64,000 nucleotides of DNA from Cydia pomonella (Eukaryota; Arthropoda; Insecta; Lepidoptera; Tortricidae): contig NC_084716.1 in the NCBI RefSeq assembly GCF_033807575.1, positions 1,364,001 to 1,428,000 on the forward strand, given 5' to 3'. Positions 32,240 through 43,474 of the stretch are shown here, one piece after another. A program made the position numbers and the translations under genes. The stretch's first letter is position 1. Each line of letters opens with the position of its first letter. The notes below the pieces were generated by a model, which saw nothing but the letters and a program-made list of their open reading frames with translations, had not been told where the DNA came from and made no database searches.

Positions 32240-32375
32240 GCAGGAAGAACAAATAAACATAAGAAAACATTTTTAGCGATAAGATCGCCTGTTGTTGACC
32301 TCTTCTTGGTTTTCTGTATTCTTGTATCGTTTTCTTTATTAAGGTGTGCAATAAAGAGTATTTGTATTGTATCTG
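32240..32375 (+). mobile_element. Retroposon 3' end (GCAATAAAGAGTATT type)
   Basis: Ends with AAGGTGTGCAATAAAGAGTA and then TTTGTATTGTATC, a polyadenylation signal followed by a T/A-rich tail. The same ending is found in reverse at 43835-43940 and in shorter form at 56008. The coding part is missing. Confidence 0.55.
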
Positions 32376-32460
32376 CATACACGTCCGGGAATCGAACCCG
32401 GATCGTCGCTGTTACCTGATTCTAAGCGGCTGTTTGCCAACTGCGCTACTATAGGATATA
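32376..32460 (-). tRNA. tRNA-like sequence (pseudogene or SINE head)
   Basis: The minus strand contains TAGCGCAGTTGGCAAACAGC (box A/D-arm-like) and a perfect T-arm stem-loop, CCGGGTTCGATTCCCGG (box B). The 7-nt segments flanking these do not pair as an acceptor stem, and the anticodon arm region (CGCTTAGAATCAGG) does not form a 5-bp stem. I therefore do not call a functional tRNA or an isotype. It may be a tRNA pseudogene or the head of a SINE. Confidence 0.4.
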
Positions 32461-34302
32461 CGTAAATCGGTAAAAATTAGACCACTTTTCTCGAGAAAGA
32501 ATTTAAAAGAGGGAGAAATCTTGCACTTTTTTTCGCCTAGCCCCCATCCGCCAACCGTCCGATAAGGAACTTCGTTACAATATTAGCTGGCAGTACGAAG
32601 CTACTGCCAGCCAAAATATTCTCATCGAATCAATTTTCTGTGGAGCCTGTGCAAATTGTATGATAATAAAAACGATTTATACTAGAAAGGTTCACAAAGG
32701 TTCAGTTCCGCAGATCCAATGTTTTTTTGCAGTCATATACAAATGTTACTTAAACAAAGCCAATTTAAACAAACGCAGCAAAATTTAGATATCTTGAAGT
32801 TTCAATTGTCTCACCACCTCAGGCGCCATTAACCCGTCTACGCTAAATCTCATTCCTTTTGTCTTATTCGATATTTTATTCGGCGGTGTATCGATTTGTT
32901 TATCGTATCGATAAATCATTCGTGATCATTACCGATCGTAATTTATAGTAGGCAGCGCGTGGTTATAAATCATAGTATCTATAGGTAGGTGCGCGAGCGA
33001 CTAGAAAGGGTCATTCTTGTAAGCGCTTTCGAAGCTTGTCTACCCCTCTATATCGGCTAGGTAATAGTTTTTTTTAAAATAATATCATAGTTTTTAACGG
33101 AATAAATTACACAACACACATATGATATGACGACGACTTCAATAATCGAGCATGCTTTTGCTAACATAATAGTAATCTCACACATACCTGATGTAGATAT
33201 CCGAACAGACAGCAAAAAAATTGGAATCATTCAGCTGAAATCTAATCAATATGATTTTTCAGTAAAGAAGAAGGTCTGTATATATATATATACATGAGTT
33301 TATTTAAAGGCAAAATACTACCCTATGGGAAAACACTTCAATGTTTTGTGTCTAAATCTGGTAACAGGCTATTAAACCATTAATTCTGAGAATCACCCAC
33401 CGCAGCACAACTGTACTTGTAAACTAACTACCCAGGAACCGAACTACGGAATTATGAGTCGTGTAATCGCATCTGAGGTTGACTGATCGTAGTGTCTAAA
33501 ATGCAGTTGGAAGACAGCTGAAGTAAGTATTCGCTTGGTGTGGGCTTGAAATAACTGAACTAGCTCTTATTTCCTCGACAATAGAGTCGCGTGTTATATA
33601 TTTTTAGGTCTTTGTATTTTTCCTGATGAGAGTAAAAAGGAAAGCACGATTGATTGTGATAGCTTTGGAATTTGAAACTGAATTAGCAGGGCGAATGGTG
33701 TAATCTTGTCCAGTTTGAGTGATAAGAGTAGTAGAGAGAGGATAACTGAATGTCTTGCGCATTACGCGGATACTTATCCATCATGGTGTTGGCGACAACA
33801 TATCTTACTTTTTCCTTATAATCTCTGGGGTGTATGAGGGTTATTCGTATAAAATAAATGTTTATGTTATTGCTTTTATAATTATCTTCTGCCTTTGATT
33901 GATACCTGATTCTCATTTGAAGCGGGGCGTGTAGTTGCTTTTCATTCATACCTGTTTATTTTCTACCTTCTTAAGATCACTGCTGAAAATCGTCCACTAC
34001 AATATGAATCCCCAAGTATCTAACCTGTTTAGTGCATTGTTCCTACATTCCTACATCTTCTAGTTCGCGGTCGCCACTGAAGAACCTTTCTGCTTTTACA
34101 GCCGTAGGTCCTACAGTACCTAATGTGTTTGTCACTAAAAAAACGAATATACCTACCTCACGACCTTAGACGTAAAATACCAATTTACTATATAATGAGA
34201 GACTTAAGGACCAACTTTATTGACAGACGTAGACGTGCAATAGAGTATTTAGGAGCAAGATCGGCCTAACCAGCCATAGGTATTAAGGCTCACGAGAGAC
34301 AC
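32461..34302. other. No gene recognised
   Basis: Includes a hairpin at 32590-32614 (GCTGGCAGTA / TACTGCCAGC arms) and a short (TA)n run near 33284. The minus frame at 33683-33949 shows no recognisable domain. Confidence 0.45.
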
Positions 34303-34360
34303 CGCCCATACTTTTTATTTAGGGTCGCCGTCATCTAAAGCGATGAGGAGGACTATATCA
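34303..34360 (+). repeat. Short interspersed repeat, copy 2
   Basis: Shares TTTATTTAGGGTCGCCGTCA, TCTAAAGCGATGAGGAGGAC and TATAT with 23398-23455 in the same orientation. Confidence 0.7.
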
Positions 34361-34525
34361 CTTCAAGGCAGCAAAATGGCAACTCTCTGTGCAGAATGAA
34401 CTTCAGGAACAACATATCATATCTAAGTAGCTTTCTATTCAAAGTTTTCGATCTTTGAACCACCATGTCAGTGATCCTACTGATCCTTATCCACATGAAC
34501 TAACCTGTCTGTTTATTTTTTTCAG

Positions 34526-34707
34526 TATCGGCGCCGTCAAAGGACGGCGCCGGCGCAGCCCGCGGCGCACTAACGACCGCGCAATTGATTGATAAATCAA
34601 CGCATGCCGATTTGCCGCTTTGTGCGCGCCGCAAGACCGTGTTCGTTGTGTTAAATGGTTCGTGTGTTGCATACGTATGCAAGCCTAGTACTAGGCGAAA
34701 GATATGA
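34526..34707 (+). CDS. Candidate 3'-terminal coding exon
   Basis: A good acceptor (TCTGTTTATTTTTTTCAG, ending 34525) precedes a GC-rich segment. In the frame starting at 34528 it stays open for 59 codons (SAPSKDGAGAARGALTTAQL at the start, KPSTRRKI before the stop) and ends in TGA at 34705-34707. AATAAA follows 16 bases later (34723-34728), as expected for a last exon with a short 3' UTR. The composition contrasts sharply with the AT-rich surroundings. The encoded peptide matches no family I recognise. GGCGCCGTC/GACGGCGCC forms a hairpin at the exon start, so a GC-rich repeat is an alternative. No upstream exon of the same gene was identified. Confidence 0.35.
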
Positions 34708-35065
34708 TTATGTTTTTGTACCAATAAAATCTATGTAGTGGAATATATGACGTCTTTATAGCTCTACATAGACATAACATATGTAAGCTTTTTCTATTGA
34801 ATAGTGAAACTGGTGCTAGTTCAACCTACACACCCACATATGATTTGATTGATTTGTGAAAGCCGAGCGCCCGTGTTAATTATGTTAAATGTTGCGTACT
34901 TGAAAGATATAAGCCTATTAATATAATATATAGTACATGCAAGCCTAGTATTTGTTGAAAGATAAAACATGTTTTTTACATGCAGAGATAATTACCACTC
35001 GACTTAGGAATCTGACGTCTTTATAGCTTTTCGTGTACTCTAAACATGTAAGCCGTTTTTCCTTA
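34630..35065. repeat. Diverged local tandem duplication (about 245 bp)
   Basis: GTGTTAAATGGT, ATGCAAGCCTAGTACTAGG, GAAAGATA and GACGTCTTTATAGCT (34650-34765) recur in order as ATGTTAAATGTT, ATGCAAGCCTAGTATTTG, GAAAGATA and GACGTCTTTATAGCT (34882-35027). The copies have many indels. The first copy overlaps the end of the candidate exon at 34526-34707, so the duplication may include a 3' UTR. Confidence 0.55.
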
Positions 35066-35219
35066 TATTCAACCTAAAAACGTACTATTTGGAGAATAAA
35101 TGTATAGATTTTAAGCATATTTCATAGTATTAGAAGAGGTGTAACGCAGACCTTGGTATACATTACTTCCTTCAGAGTTTCATGACAATGACGGCATTGA
35201 CGCAATGCAGGTTTCTACT

Positions 35220-35400
35220 TCTACATACCCATTTGAACGTAAACTGATATTTGAATGACATATGATGTCATTCAGATATCGTGCATTTTACTCGTACTTG
35301 TCCGTACTTGTATTGGCGCGGGCGAGACGCACGATAACTAAATAACATGATTCAAATATCATTCTGATGTCAGTGTACAATCGAATTGGCCTGCTACATA
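35220..35400. mobile_element. Imperfect foldback element
   Basis: TGATATTTGAATGACATATG and TTCAGATATCGTGCATTTTA on the left correspond to inverted GCACGATA and ATGATTCAAATATCATTCTG on the right, around CTCGTACTTGTCCGTACTTG. The arms are uneven, indicating decay. No coding capacity. Confidence 0.45.
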
Positions 35401-36655
35401 ATATAGGTATCAGCACTGCGCATCCGCAACATATAGATTGATATAGTACTTTTTCTGCCACTTTTTATATCTTATTTGTGTTCCTGATTCTTATAAGAAA
35501 ATGTACTTTTAAATAAGTTGGTGTACCCTTCATTTGAACTTGAATCTTATTTGAAAATGCTAAAGTTTAGAATTCCTTGTCACACCAATATTTACCTTCT
35601 TCCATTTATTTCTCCAGTGACTTCCTTTTATGATTTCATTAGAGTCGGTCTGGTCAACTTACTCTAGGCATTTGCTATATTTAAACAACCAGTATTTGCC
35701 AAAACAGATCCCGGAACAATAATTTGTTTGCAATATTAATACTGTTGGGTCGGCATCGGGTGTAATTTCTCGGGGGTCACAAATCATCGCCCAACCCCTA
35801 CCCCGGGCAGAGGGTCCTATTCCTGCTTCATATCGCATGGGCGCGTCGACGGCTCAGGAAAGCCAGTAAAAGAGAAAACCAAGAATCAAACTTAAAAATA
35901 AATATTTATGTATACCTCGTTTTTTAGCATTATAATACACGATCTTGGCGTGTCTTTTTATTGAAACGCTTAGAAAAAATTACTTATGAAATAATGTAAA
36001 TTAACATATACATATGTTATATCATATAATTGTTACATAGTTGCTGTGACTTATTTTAAATTGTTTATCAATAAAGAAACACGTCAAGATGGTGTATAGT
36101 CTTATTCCAATGTTAAAGAACCCTAAAAAAAGAGTATGGACAAAAATATATCAATTTCAAATTAATTAAGCGTAAGTTTAGCTGACATTCAACAATAATA
36201 TTAATCAAATACTGCAACTTCATTAGGAGCTTAATATGTATTGTATTACTTAAGTTAATTTTATGATGTGCAAATTTTCGAACTACCAATTTTTTTGCCT
36301 TTTACCTATGTAGCTATGTAAGTATTCACTTTATATAATAGGATGAAAAAACAGTACACTTAATTAAACTTTTTAAGTAACTAGAATTAAAGTTTCAACA
36401 GGTTGACTGGGGGAACAGCACTACTTTCCAAGCTGGCAATACGGGTTTCTTGTTTCTTGAAGCCTAGAAGCACTACTACAAAGATCAGAACTTTTTCTAA
36501 GGAAGCTACTTTGGCTTTATATGTATATTGCACATCGAATCAAGGTCTTGTTACGCTGGTTGCTCCTAAAACTAAGTCTCACCAGCTGGCGCACTGAATA
36601 AGAACAAACATCCCGGGATGCGTCGAGTAATCACTTTAGGAGTGCACTGTAATCT
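35401..36655. other. No gene recognised
   Basis: GTCGGCATCGGGTG...CCCCGGGCAGAGG at 35750-35870 is GC-rich and may be a retroelement fragment, but no motif confirms it. The plus frame at 36403-36597 has no recognisable domain; it would lie in the first intron of the minus-strand exon candidate. Confidence 0.4.
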
Positions 36656-36661
36656 ACTTAC

Positions 36662-36766
36662 CTCCCCCGGCTCATTAGGCCCTGGTAATCGAATTCGGAT
36701 TTCATTACTACTACACCCCTGCTTTGTTTGTGCGTGTGTCTTTTGAGAACATTTCGCAGGCGCCAT
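36662..36766 (-). CDS. Candidate first coding exon, minus strand
   Basis: On the minus strand, CAAA-ATG-G (start at 36766-36764) is a strong insect initiation context. The 35-codon frame begins MAPAKCSQKTHAQTKQG and ends GPNEPGE, directly at GAG/GTAAGTAG, a perfect 5' splice site (intron bases 36661-36656). The frame is phase 0 at the donor. The peptide is hydrophilic, lysine- and glutamine-rich, and resembles no protein I know; it has no signal peptide or membrane segment. The next exon would lie at lower coordinates but I cannot place it. An AT-rich upstream region (36767-36850) would hold the 5' UTR and promoter. Chance alignment of a start and a donor cannot be excluded. Confidence 0.5.
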
Positions 36767-38304
36767 TTTGCTAATGTGACGTTGTGTTTCAATCTAGAAA
36801 TAATTTGATTTTGAATTTAAATTGCTTACATTTGAACCTATTCAGTCCTTGGTCGGTAAGAAATCCCTACCTTGTATCCCTAAAATACTTTTAGATCATA
36901 AAATGTTTTTAAAACGAAAGATGTCGAGATTAAAATCTTAACTGCTGGGGACGATAGTTTTTAAAATAGTAAAAAACAAATAACATAAAAATCTAATGGA
37001 CGGCAAATGATTTAAAGGTAAGCTATACGTTTCTTACCTGTAATAATTTGATTCGAAACAAAATCTTATCGTATATGTACTACCAAAATTAGAATTCTCT
37101 CTGGAAACCGGGCAGATATTGAATAAAAAAAAACAACATTTACGTACATAATATGTTGACTTAAAACAAAATCTTATCTTGTACGAATATTACCAAAGTT
37201 AACCTGTTTTTACTTATAGTAATCTTGTGTGGGTGGACGATTCCTACTGTAGTTTACAAAACTTTTTTTCAACTGAAATAACATGAACCAGCAATGACAG
37301 TTTTGACAACATTCCTATTCCAATACAATAAAGTACAGACAAACAGACAAGGGTACAAATTAGATTTTATTCCTACACTGCCCCAAAACAAAAATGTCAC
37401 AAGTCCACAGCCAATTGTAATATAATACAGCTTTTTTGCTATACAGAGTGGAATAGACCCTCAGACATTAGTTTTCATTTGCAATTTATTTAATTTGTCT
37501 TTATTATATTACTATCGGTACAGTGCACCTATGCATTCAATTCAGTGGGGATCAATAAGACTGCTCACGTCAAAATACTATGACTCAGAAACTATAAAAA
37601 AAAATATATATTATTTATTTTAAACGCATTGTTACATTTCCCATAAAGTATTGACTTGATAGGAAAATCGTCAACATTGTTTCCAAAATGTAGGCATTAT
37701 AAAGGAGATGGTACAGTCAGTAACTATGTAATACGTAAATAAGTAACTAGATTTTAAACATGATTTACGCTGTTTGGCCTGGGGCCAGTTACAGCTTGAG
37801 GTGTGAGCGGGGTCAGTGTCGCGGCCTAGGCGGGCCTAAATGTTATTGTTAAGATATTAGGAGATAAAATAAGATAAGATAAAATGATGATAATTCAAAT
37901 AAACACCCAATCTCTGTTGCTAAATATGTACTACACACATCTATGAAGTAGATCCATCCTAAAGTTTGTTGCGAATAGGATTATAGTTGCCGACTTATTA
38001 ATAAACCATTCATCCAATCTTAATATTAGTCATCTAGCCATCATGAAGGTGTGACAATACTTCCGGATTTCTGAACATAAATCAACTATTGTTAACTATA
38101 ATCACAATGAATCATCTCATTGGCTAAATGGCCAGGATGACTCAGGTCTCGTCTAGCCCACAGCTCTTCGTAAAGTGATAGCTGGACTTTACAAATAGAT
38201 TGGATGGATTGCCGGGTTTTGACTGAAGAATGGTTAAACGCGTTTCAAGTCAATTAATTCTGCTGCACACTTCCACATTGTTGTACTGCATAATAAGAAT
38301 AATA
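36767..38304. other. No gene recognised
   Basis: AT-rich. Upstream of the minus-strand exon candidate. No clear TATA box or initiator could be chosen over the AT background. Confidence 0.4.
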
Positions 38305-38455
38305 AGCTATCATCTCTCATCCAGAGGTGACCCGCAGCCTTCCAAATGTCGTCCACCCAGCATGCTAATGCTATCGGACGCCAGGTCCTTTCATCCGAAA
38401 GCTGCCACATTCCCTTAAATTTTGGTCCACCTGGCATCTCTCTGCACGTCATGCT
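38305..38455 (-). mobile_element. Degraded RTE-type LINE fragment
   Basis: The minus-strand translation contains CWVDDIWKAAGHLWMR, matching the R-W-x-D-D-I-x-K-x-A-G-x-x-W-M-R core found near the C-terminus of RTE-type and related LINE proteins. It is preceded by MTCREMPGGPKFKGMW, where intact elements have a basic GKRSRGRP segment. The frame continues without the usual A-x-D-R tail, so the 3' side is broken. Confidence 0.55.
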
Positions 38456-38484
38456 CAATTTTGTAGATGAAGTGATCTAGCTTC

Positions 38485-38720
38485 ATCTCGCTCGACAAAA
38501 AGTCGAGCGCGACTAAACCGTGCGATTGTCACGCCGACGTCCGACACGTGTCGCCGCGAGTGCCACGCGTCGCGATTCGCAACTCTTGCGGTCCGCTAGC
38601 CTCCTGGTGCGTGAAATGAGATTCCGACAATGCTTGAATAAATTTTCCGGGCATATTTTTCGCCAGAATGCACTTTTATTCGATTATACTCGCAGTGGCG
38701 AGATGAATAATCATTAAATG
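38485..38720. other. CpG-rich segment with a strong hairpin
   Basis: CGCTCGAC-AAAAA-GTCGAGCG at 38489-38509 is a perfect 8-bp stem; just before it, AGATGAAG and CTTCATCT form a second. The following 100 bp is CpG-rich, with a plus frame open to 38717 (MRLSRRRPTRVAASATRRDS at the start). No splice sites or homology support a gene. It might be a promoter-like patch or the end of a GC-rich repeat. Confidence 0.3.
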
Positions 38721-40685
38721 TAGATGATGACGTAAAAAAGAAATCCAGCCCTGATTAATATCGTCAGGAAAACTAAAAGTAAAAAACACAGGAAAAAAAA
38801 TCAAATACAGGGTCAAAAATGTTTCGAAAAATGAATGAATTTCCTGTGGACATATTAGTTAACCATTTGATTACATTCTACTGAGGCTTTTATCGTGCAA
38901 CTTTTAACTTAACCAACCAAAGCTCCCAACTAAAAACAAATAAACTTTATTTTTTCCTTCAGCTGTGATCACTACATATTTTTGTAGTTCTAAGGCAAAG
39001 TATGTTCATAAATGCAAGAAAACTCGGACTAAACCAAACGGAACATTAGTATTGATACTTAATTTCCTTCTGAACTTATGCACCAGTATTGGACTATAGT
39101 CAGGTGGTTTTTCGGAACTAAAAGGTTTGAACATGCCTAATAAGAGCCTATCAAGAAAATAGACTTTAAAGTCCATTTATTGTATGGTGTCCAGAGAAAG
39201 ACCTAATAACCTAAGGCAACAGGCGATCTTGTCACTAAAACTGACCTCTTCTGACTACCTTGGCAATGGAATTGCAAATGGTCTTTTGTCTATGAATATG
39301 TTTTCCATGCGGCCAGCTGATAAAGTTGACATTTTGACTCCGTAACAAAAAAATCTGGGGGCCTAACCAAGATGACAATCGTACATCGACAAACGCCAAA
39401 AGAAATGAAATAAATAATAATAATAAATACTATAGGACATTGGACAATTATCCCGATGAACAATGCTATGAAAAGTAACGTGACTATTATAGAAAACGCC
39501 AACCGAAACTTAAATAATGTATGAAAAAGATTTCATCTTGGCTATGCCTAACGATAAGTAATACGCCTTTTTTGGATATGGACAACTAAGACGAAGGAAG
39601 TTACTCAAGTTACTGGCATGAGTTGTTAATCCTTCTAAAAATATATTGGTAATGACTATTAGGAGCCTTGAAATTAACCATTAGGGTCGTAATAAATAAG
39701 TATGACCATTGTTTTTTTAAACATTTTCTGGCAAACAGCTTATGACTTGACAAAAACCGCAGCCTATGGACGCTCACTTCATCGTGTCCGATACACCATA
39801 GGAAACTGTTCCTTCTAATCACATAAGTACTGTATTCTCCCGCGAAAAGCTCTACAGGGAACTAGACTCTGACCACGCTTACTTTGCACATACTTGACAG
39901 CAAGAATGCATACATATCCCTTTAAGCTCCATACATGGCATGAACAATTAACGTAGTCCAACTCTAATTCCACAATTGCGGGAGGAAATTCCTCTGAATC
40001 CCCGCAATATCTTCTCATATTTTATGACCCAATTTATTAACTTCCTCTCATTTGTAACGTATCGTTTTTCTTGCACGCCGCGCCCACAAATTGACATGTC
40101 ACCAGGATTACTGTAAGCGCCGCTAAACCCAGGGCTTAACTCGCTATGATTTAATGTCACCAGCTGTCATCGCGTTAAATGTTCTAAAAAAAGAACGGGC
40201 GCAGCAGCTGCGCTTAACAAATAGTCGTGGTTTACGAAGAACGGTATTAAAATTTTATTTGAAGGTTAAAATTTACAAGGAGTATGGGTAATTAATTGTA
40301 ATGTCGGCCATATCGTGCGAGCGAGACGCATGCTGTTTCATCGCGTACGAGCAAGTGGGCAGGGTCTATGTGTTTTCGCAAATCGAAAAGTAATATGTGT
40401 GTATGTGTATAAAGATACAGTGCACTGCAGTGTGAGTTACAGTTTGAAAAGTTCTGCTTATAACTCGATTCTTGCGAGTGTTAATTAGAAAAAGATCAAC
40501 TAATTTTCTTAAGAATACGCCTAGAAAATATTTCCGTATCGTGCGTCGATAAGTTTTTATGAAGACAAAACCTGCATTTCACAACAATATCTCATATACG
40601 GACAGTCAAACCTGTCCGTTATCAAACACAGAATAGGGTCTAATGGGACTGTGTTATTAGTTTTGAAGTTTCTTATCAGAAACTA
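38721..40685. other. No gene recognised
   Basis: AT-rich. ATAAATACTATAGGACATTG near 39424 resembles the tail of the SINE family at 19734 but is too short to call. No gene is supported. Confidence 0.45.
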
Positions 40686-40931
40686 TATAGTCTGTATCTT
40701 TAGGTATTTAAAAAAAGGTAAACAAACAATTCGTACATTTTCGGGTAGTTTTAATATTTATTGGTTAACCAACCAAATACAAAACCGCATGGATCTGTCA
40801 CTGAACGACCTGACTTTAAACCTACTTTATTTGATCATGTAATGTTTTCATCTACCCTCAACTGCCTTAAGGCGCCATTTGAGGGTAGATTTTGTTTACC
40901 TTTTTTTAAATACCTAAAGATACAGACTATA
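40686..40931. mobile_element. MITE with a perfect 41-bp inverted repeat
   Basis: TATAGTCTGTATCTTTAGGT, continuing to GGTAAACAAA (40686-40726), is inverted without mismatch at 40891-40931. An inner hairpin CTACCCTCAA / TTGAGGGTAG (about 40853-40887) sits around CTGCCTTAAGGCGCC. The perfect arms suggest a young insertion or recent gene conversion. No coding capacity. Target duplication is unclear, since the flanks outside the arms still share a few bases. Confidence 0.75.
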
Positions 40932-42689
40932 GTCCAAACCTCATCGCTATTGAATGACTGTTAATCTAACTAAACCATGAAAATGTATGTGAGGACGTTG
41001 CCTTTTTGACTTGACCCCTGTTTGTTCATTTAGAGTAGAAAGAACTCAAGTCTTTTTAGAAGTTTCAAGTCTCTAAGAAGAGCTCAGGTTTTTATTAAAT
41101 TCTAAAAATCTGATTAAAGTATTTAAAGAAACTTTTCCCAACACTAATCGTAATCGTAGTGCTGCCAAATAAAATTTGTCGATGTCGATACCAGCTCCAC
41201 TCGTAACTCTCCCTCTTTATCGACGTCGATGTACGATAAAGGCTGCTCTAGACCGTTAAGACCGCAGCGGGGCGCATTTTACTGCACAAAATCACAAGAT
41301 TCTTTAATAGAACAAGCTTTTAATTAGACCCCACGACTTTAATTATTTATGTTTCTGTGTATGAAATTTATTGTACGATGTAAAACCGGCTTTAAATGAC
41401 TTCACTTGAGGTCGGTGAACTGTTGTGCTGTTTATTTAATCTAATCAGGAAATAAGGGTAATTTTAAAATTGTGTACTGATTTGTCGATGGTTTTACACT
41501 ACATTTTATTGCATACTTTATGATGCGATGATTTTAATCGGTAAAACTAGTTTCATAGTTATGCTAGAATACGGCTATTTTATTTAAATTATCATCGGTT
41601 AGCCGTAAAGCAAATTACTATCTATTAAGTTACTCCACGAAGTTGAACATAATAACCGAATAACTGACCATAAATTATTTATAATTAATTTTAATTAAAT
41701 TACACTGCAAGAATTTAGACATTATCTGACCGATGATATTTACCAGAAAGTATCTACAAGTATATAAATTGAATAAGTTACTAAATGCCATGGTTTTTAT
41801 TACTTCTTGAATTAATACTAATACGTATTTACATGCAATTTTCATACAAACCGGGAAAGGCATTTTTAGTGATTATTTAACTAACGAATTACCATATATA
41901 TTTTCCCGCTATTCCTTTTTTTAAATGTCCAGTTTCATGCGATAAAATATCACCAATAAAATAATGACACCTGAAACGATATGTGACAGATATCGCCAAA
42001 GGCACTAAGTCCCAAAAAAGTATCAAATTATTTCCACATACTTGTTTGCCATCAAGAATATCGAATGACATAATTTAATAAGGCACGGTATTTGTCAGCC
42101 AGAGTAAAAACGAGTAGTATCTTCTCTCATTATAAGACATTCGGCGGATTTTAATATAGTTTTAATTCTCAATTAGAATTGACATTTTCAACTTGCTTGG
42201 TATTTTAAGTCGCATACTTACGACTTTCGATTCATTGCAGACTACTGAGTTACAAGGAAATCAACCGATCTATCAAAAATCTTGCAATGCACTTAGTGAA
42301 ACTCGCATGTTTTAATTAAATAATTGCGGTTTCATTAGTGTAGGTGCAGAACTATATCCTCTTCTTCTCAGTCTTTATACTCATTGCGGGGTCGTGTTCA
42401 ATTATCAGTGTCAGGCACATGTTTCTCGCTAGCAATCGCACATCTTTCTATACCTATAGAATCTTTTATTTTTAATGTATTTTGACTGACTGTAAAGACG
42501 CTTTGTTTGTGTGCGACATTATTTAGCCGTTTTTTTGGTTTTTTGACAAGACAGAGGAGACGATCACGAAATCAAATCCAAAAATTCTAGAACTTAAGGT
42601 GATTGCTAAAGCGCGTGATAAACAATGATTGCTAAAGCGCGGACATATGCTACTTTTTGTACTATGTAAGTACCTATCGCGTATCTTGG
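40932..42689. other. No gene recognised
   Basis: AT-rich. TCGATGTCGATACC and TATCGACGTCGATGTACGAT near 41178-41235 are weakly palindromic. No gene is supported. Confidence 0.45.
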
Positions 42690-42804
42690 GTAAGGGCCGG
42701 CGCCGGAGCGCATTACGTCGGGTCTGGTGCGCGCGTGCGCTCCGCTGCGCCGCGCTAAGCCTGCGCCGGCGCCGTTGTGGGCCAAGGTACAAGCGAAAGC
42801 GACA

Positions 42805-42925
42805 TGAATAGAATAGAATAGTTTATTGCATATCACATTACAAGCATGGATGGAATGGAACATATAGGTATACATGTGACACCCTTAAGGGCACAGCAAT
42901 ACAGCTCTCCTGCCATTTGCTACAC
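42805..42925 (-). mobile_element. Probable retroposon 3' end
   Basis: On the minus strand the sequence runs AGAGCTGTATTGCTGTGCCC, then GTAATGTGATATGCAATAAA, CTATTCTATTCTATTC. A GCAATAAA signal followed by a short tandem tail is typical of the LINE 3' ends in this window. The coding part is absent. Confidence 0.5.
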
Positions 42926-43166
42926 TGCGCGGTGCGTCTTAATGTGGCAGTCTTATGGCGTTATTCATAAGCGCTTGTCAAGTCTAACAAGCCAATAATA
43001 TATTGTCTTTACCTGTCATTTTGTTATTTGTTGTTTCTTAGAAAGAGACAAACTTAACAGAAGTTTGTTAGAGGTTAATATTAAGTTTTATGGATACGGA
43101 AGTTAGTCTGTGCAGAAGCAAGAGTGGGACTACCATTATTAGTGTATTATGTTGTATCTAAAGTAA

Positions 43167-43474
43167 GTTGTTATTAGGGAGTGCTCCCGGTACTGTACCC
43201 TTTGTGTAAAGTTTTTTGATGGCGTAACGTGACGTACGCGTTTGCGTTAAGTGTCATTTTGTATGGGATTTTGAGTTCCCAAAACGTTCCGCTTGGCGCG
43301 CTGTTTCTAAATCCCATACTAAATGAGACTTAACGCAAACGCGTAAGTCACGTCACGAAATCGAATAAATTTACACTAGGGGCTCAGGTTTCATCTACAA
43401 ATACGGTACCGGAACCGGGAATTCCCGGTTCTCGCCATACAAACCCAGTACCGGGAGCATTCCCTAGTTATTAT
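43167..43474. mobile_element. hAT-type MITE with near-perfect 8-bp target duplication
   Basis: GTTGTTAT (43167-43174) and GTTATTAT (43467-43474) flank an element starting TAGGGAGTGCTCCCGGTACT and ending AGTACCGGGAGCATTCCCTA, an inverted pair with one mismatch. The 8-bp duplication (7 of 8) and TAGGG terminus point to the hAT superfamily. Without the inner insertion the element would be about 107 bp. A foldback element (43198-43382) sits inside it. Confidence 0.75.
43198..43382. mobile_element. Foldback MITE nested in the hAT-type MITE
   Basis: The arms include GACGTACGCGTTTGCGTTAA and its inverted TTAACGCAAACGCGTAAGTC, then ATGGGATTT / AAATCCCAT around a CCGCTTGGCGCGCTG core. The outer ends read CCCTTTGTGTAAA and TTTACACTAGGGG. 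It shares its right half with the truncated copy near 5545-5675. No coding capacity and no convincing target duplication. Confidence 0.7.

Noticed and set aside
32376..32460. Functional tRNA gene
   Set aside because: The T arm is perfect but acceptor and anticodon stems do not form, so a working tRNA is unlikely.
36403..36597. 65-codon plus-strand frame ending LVAPKTKSHQLAH
   Set aside because: Preceded by a weak acceptor only, no family recognised, and located next to a stronger minus-strand exon candidate.
42523..42875. Overlapping arginine-rich minus-strand frames
   Set aside because: Produced by the CpG-rich repeat unit, which is open in several frames.
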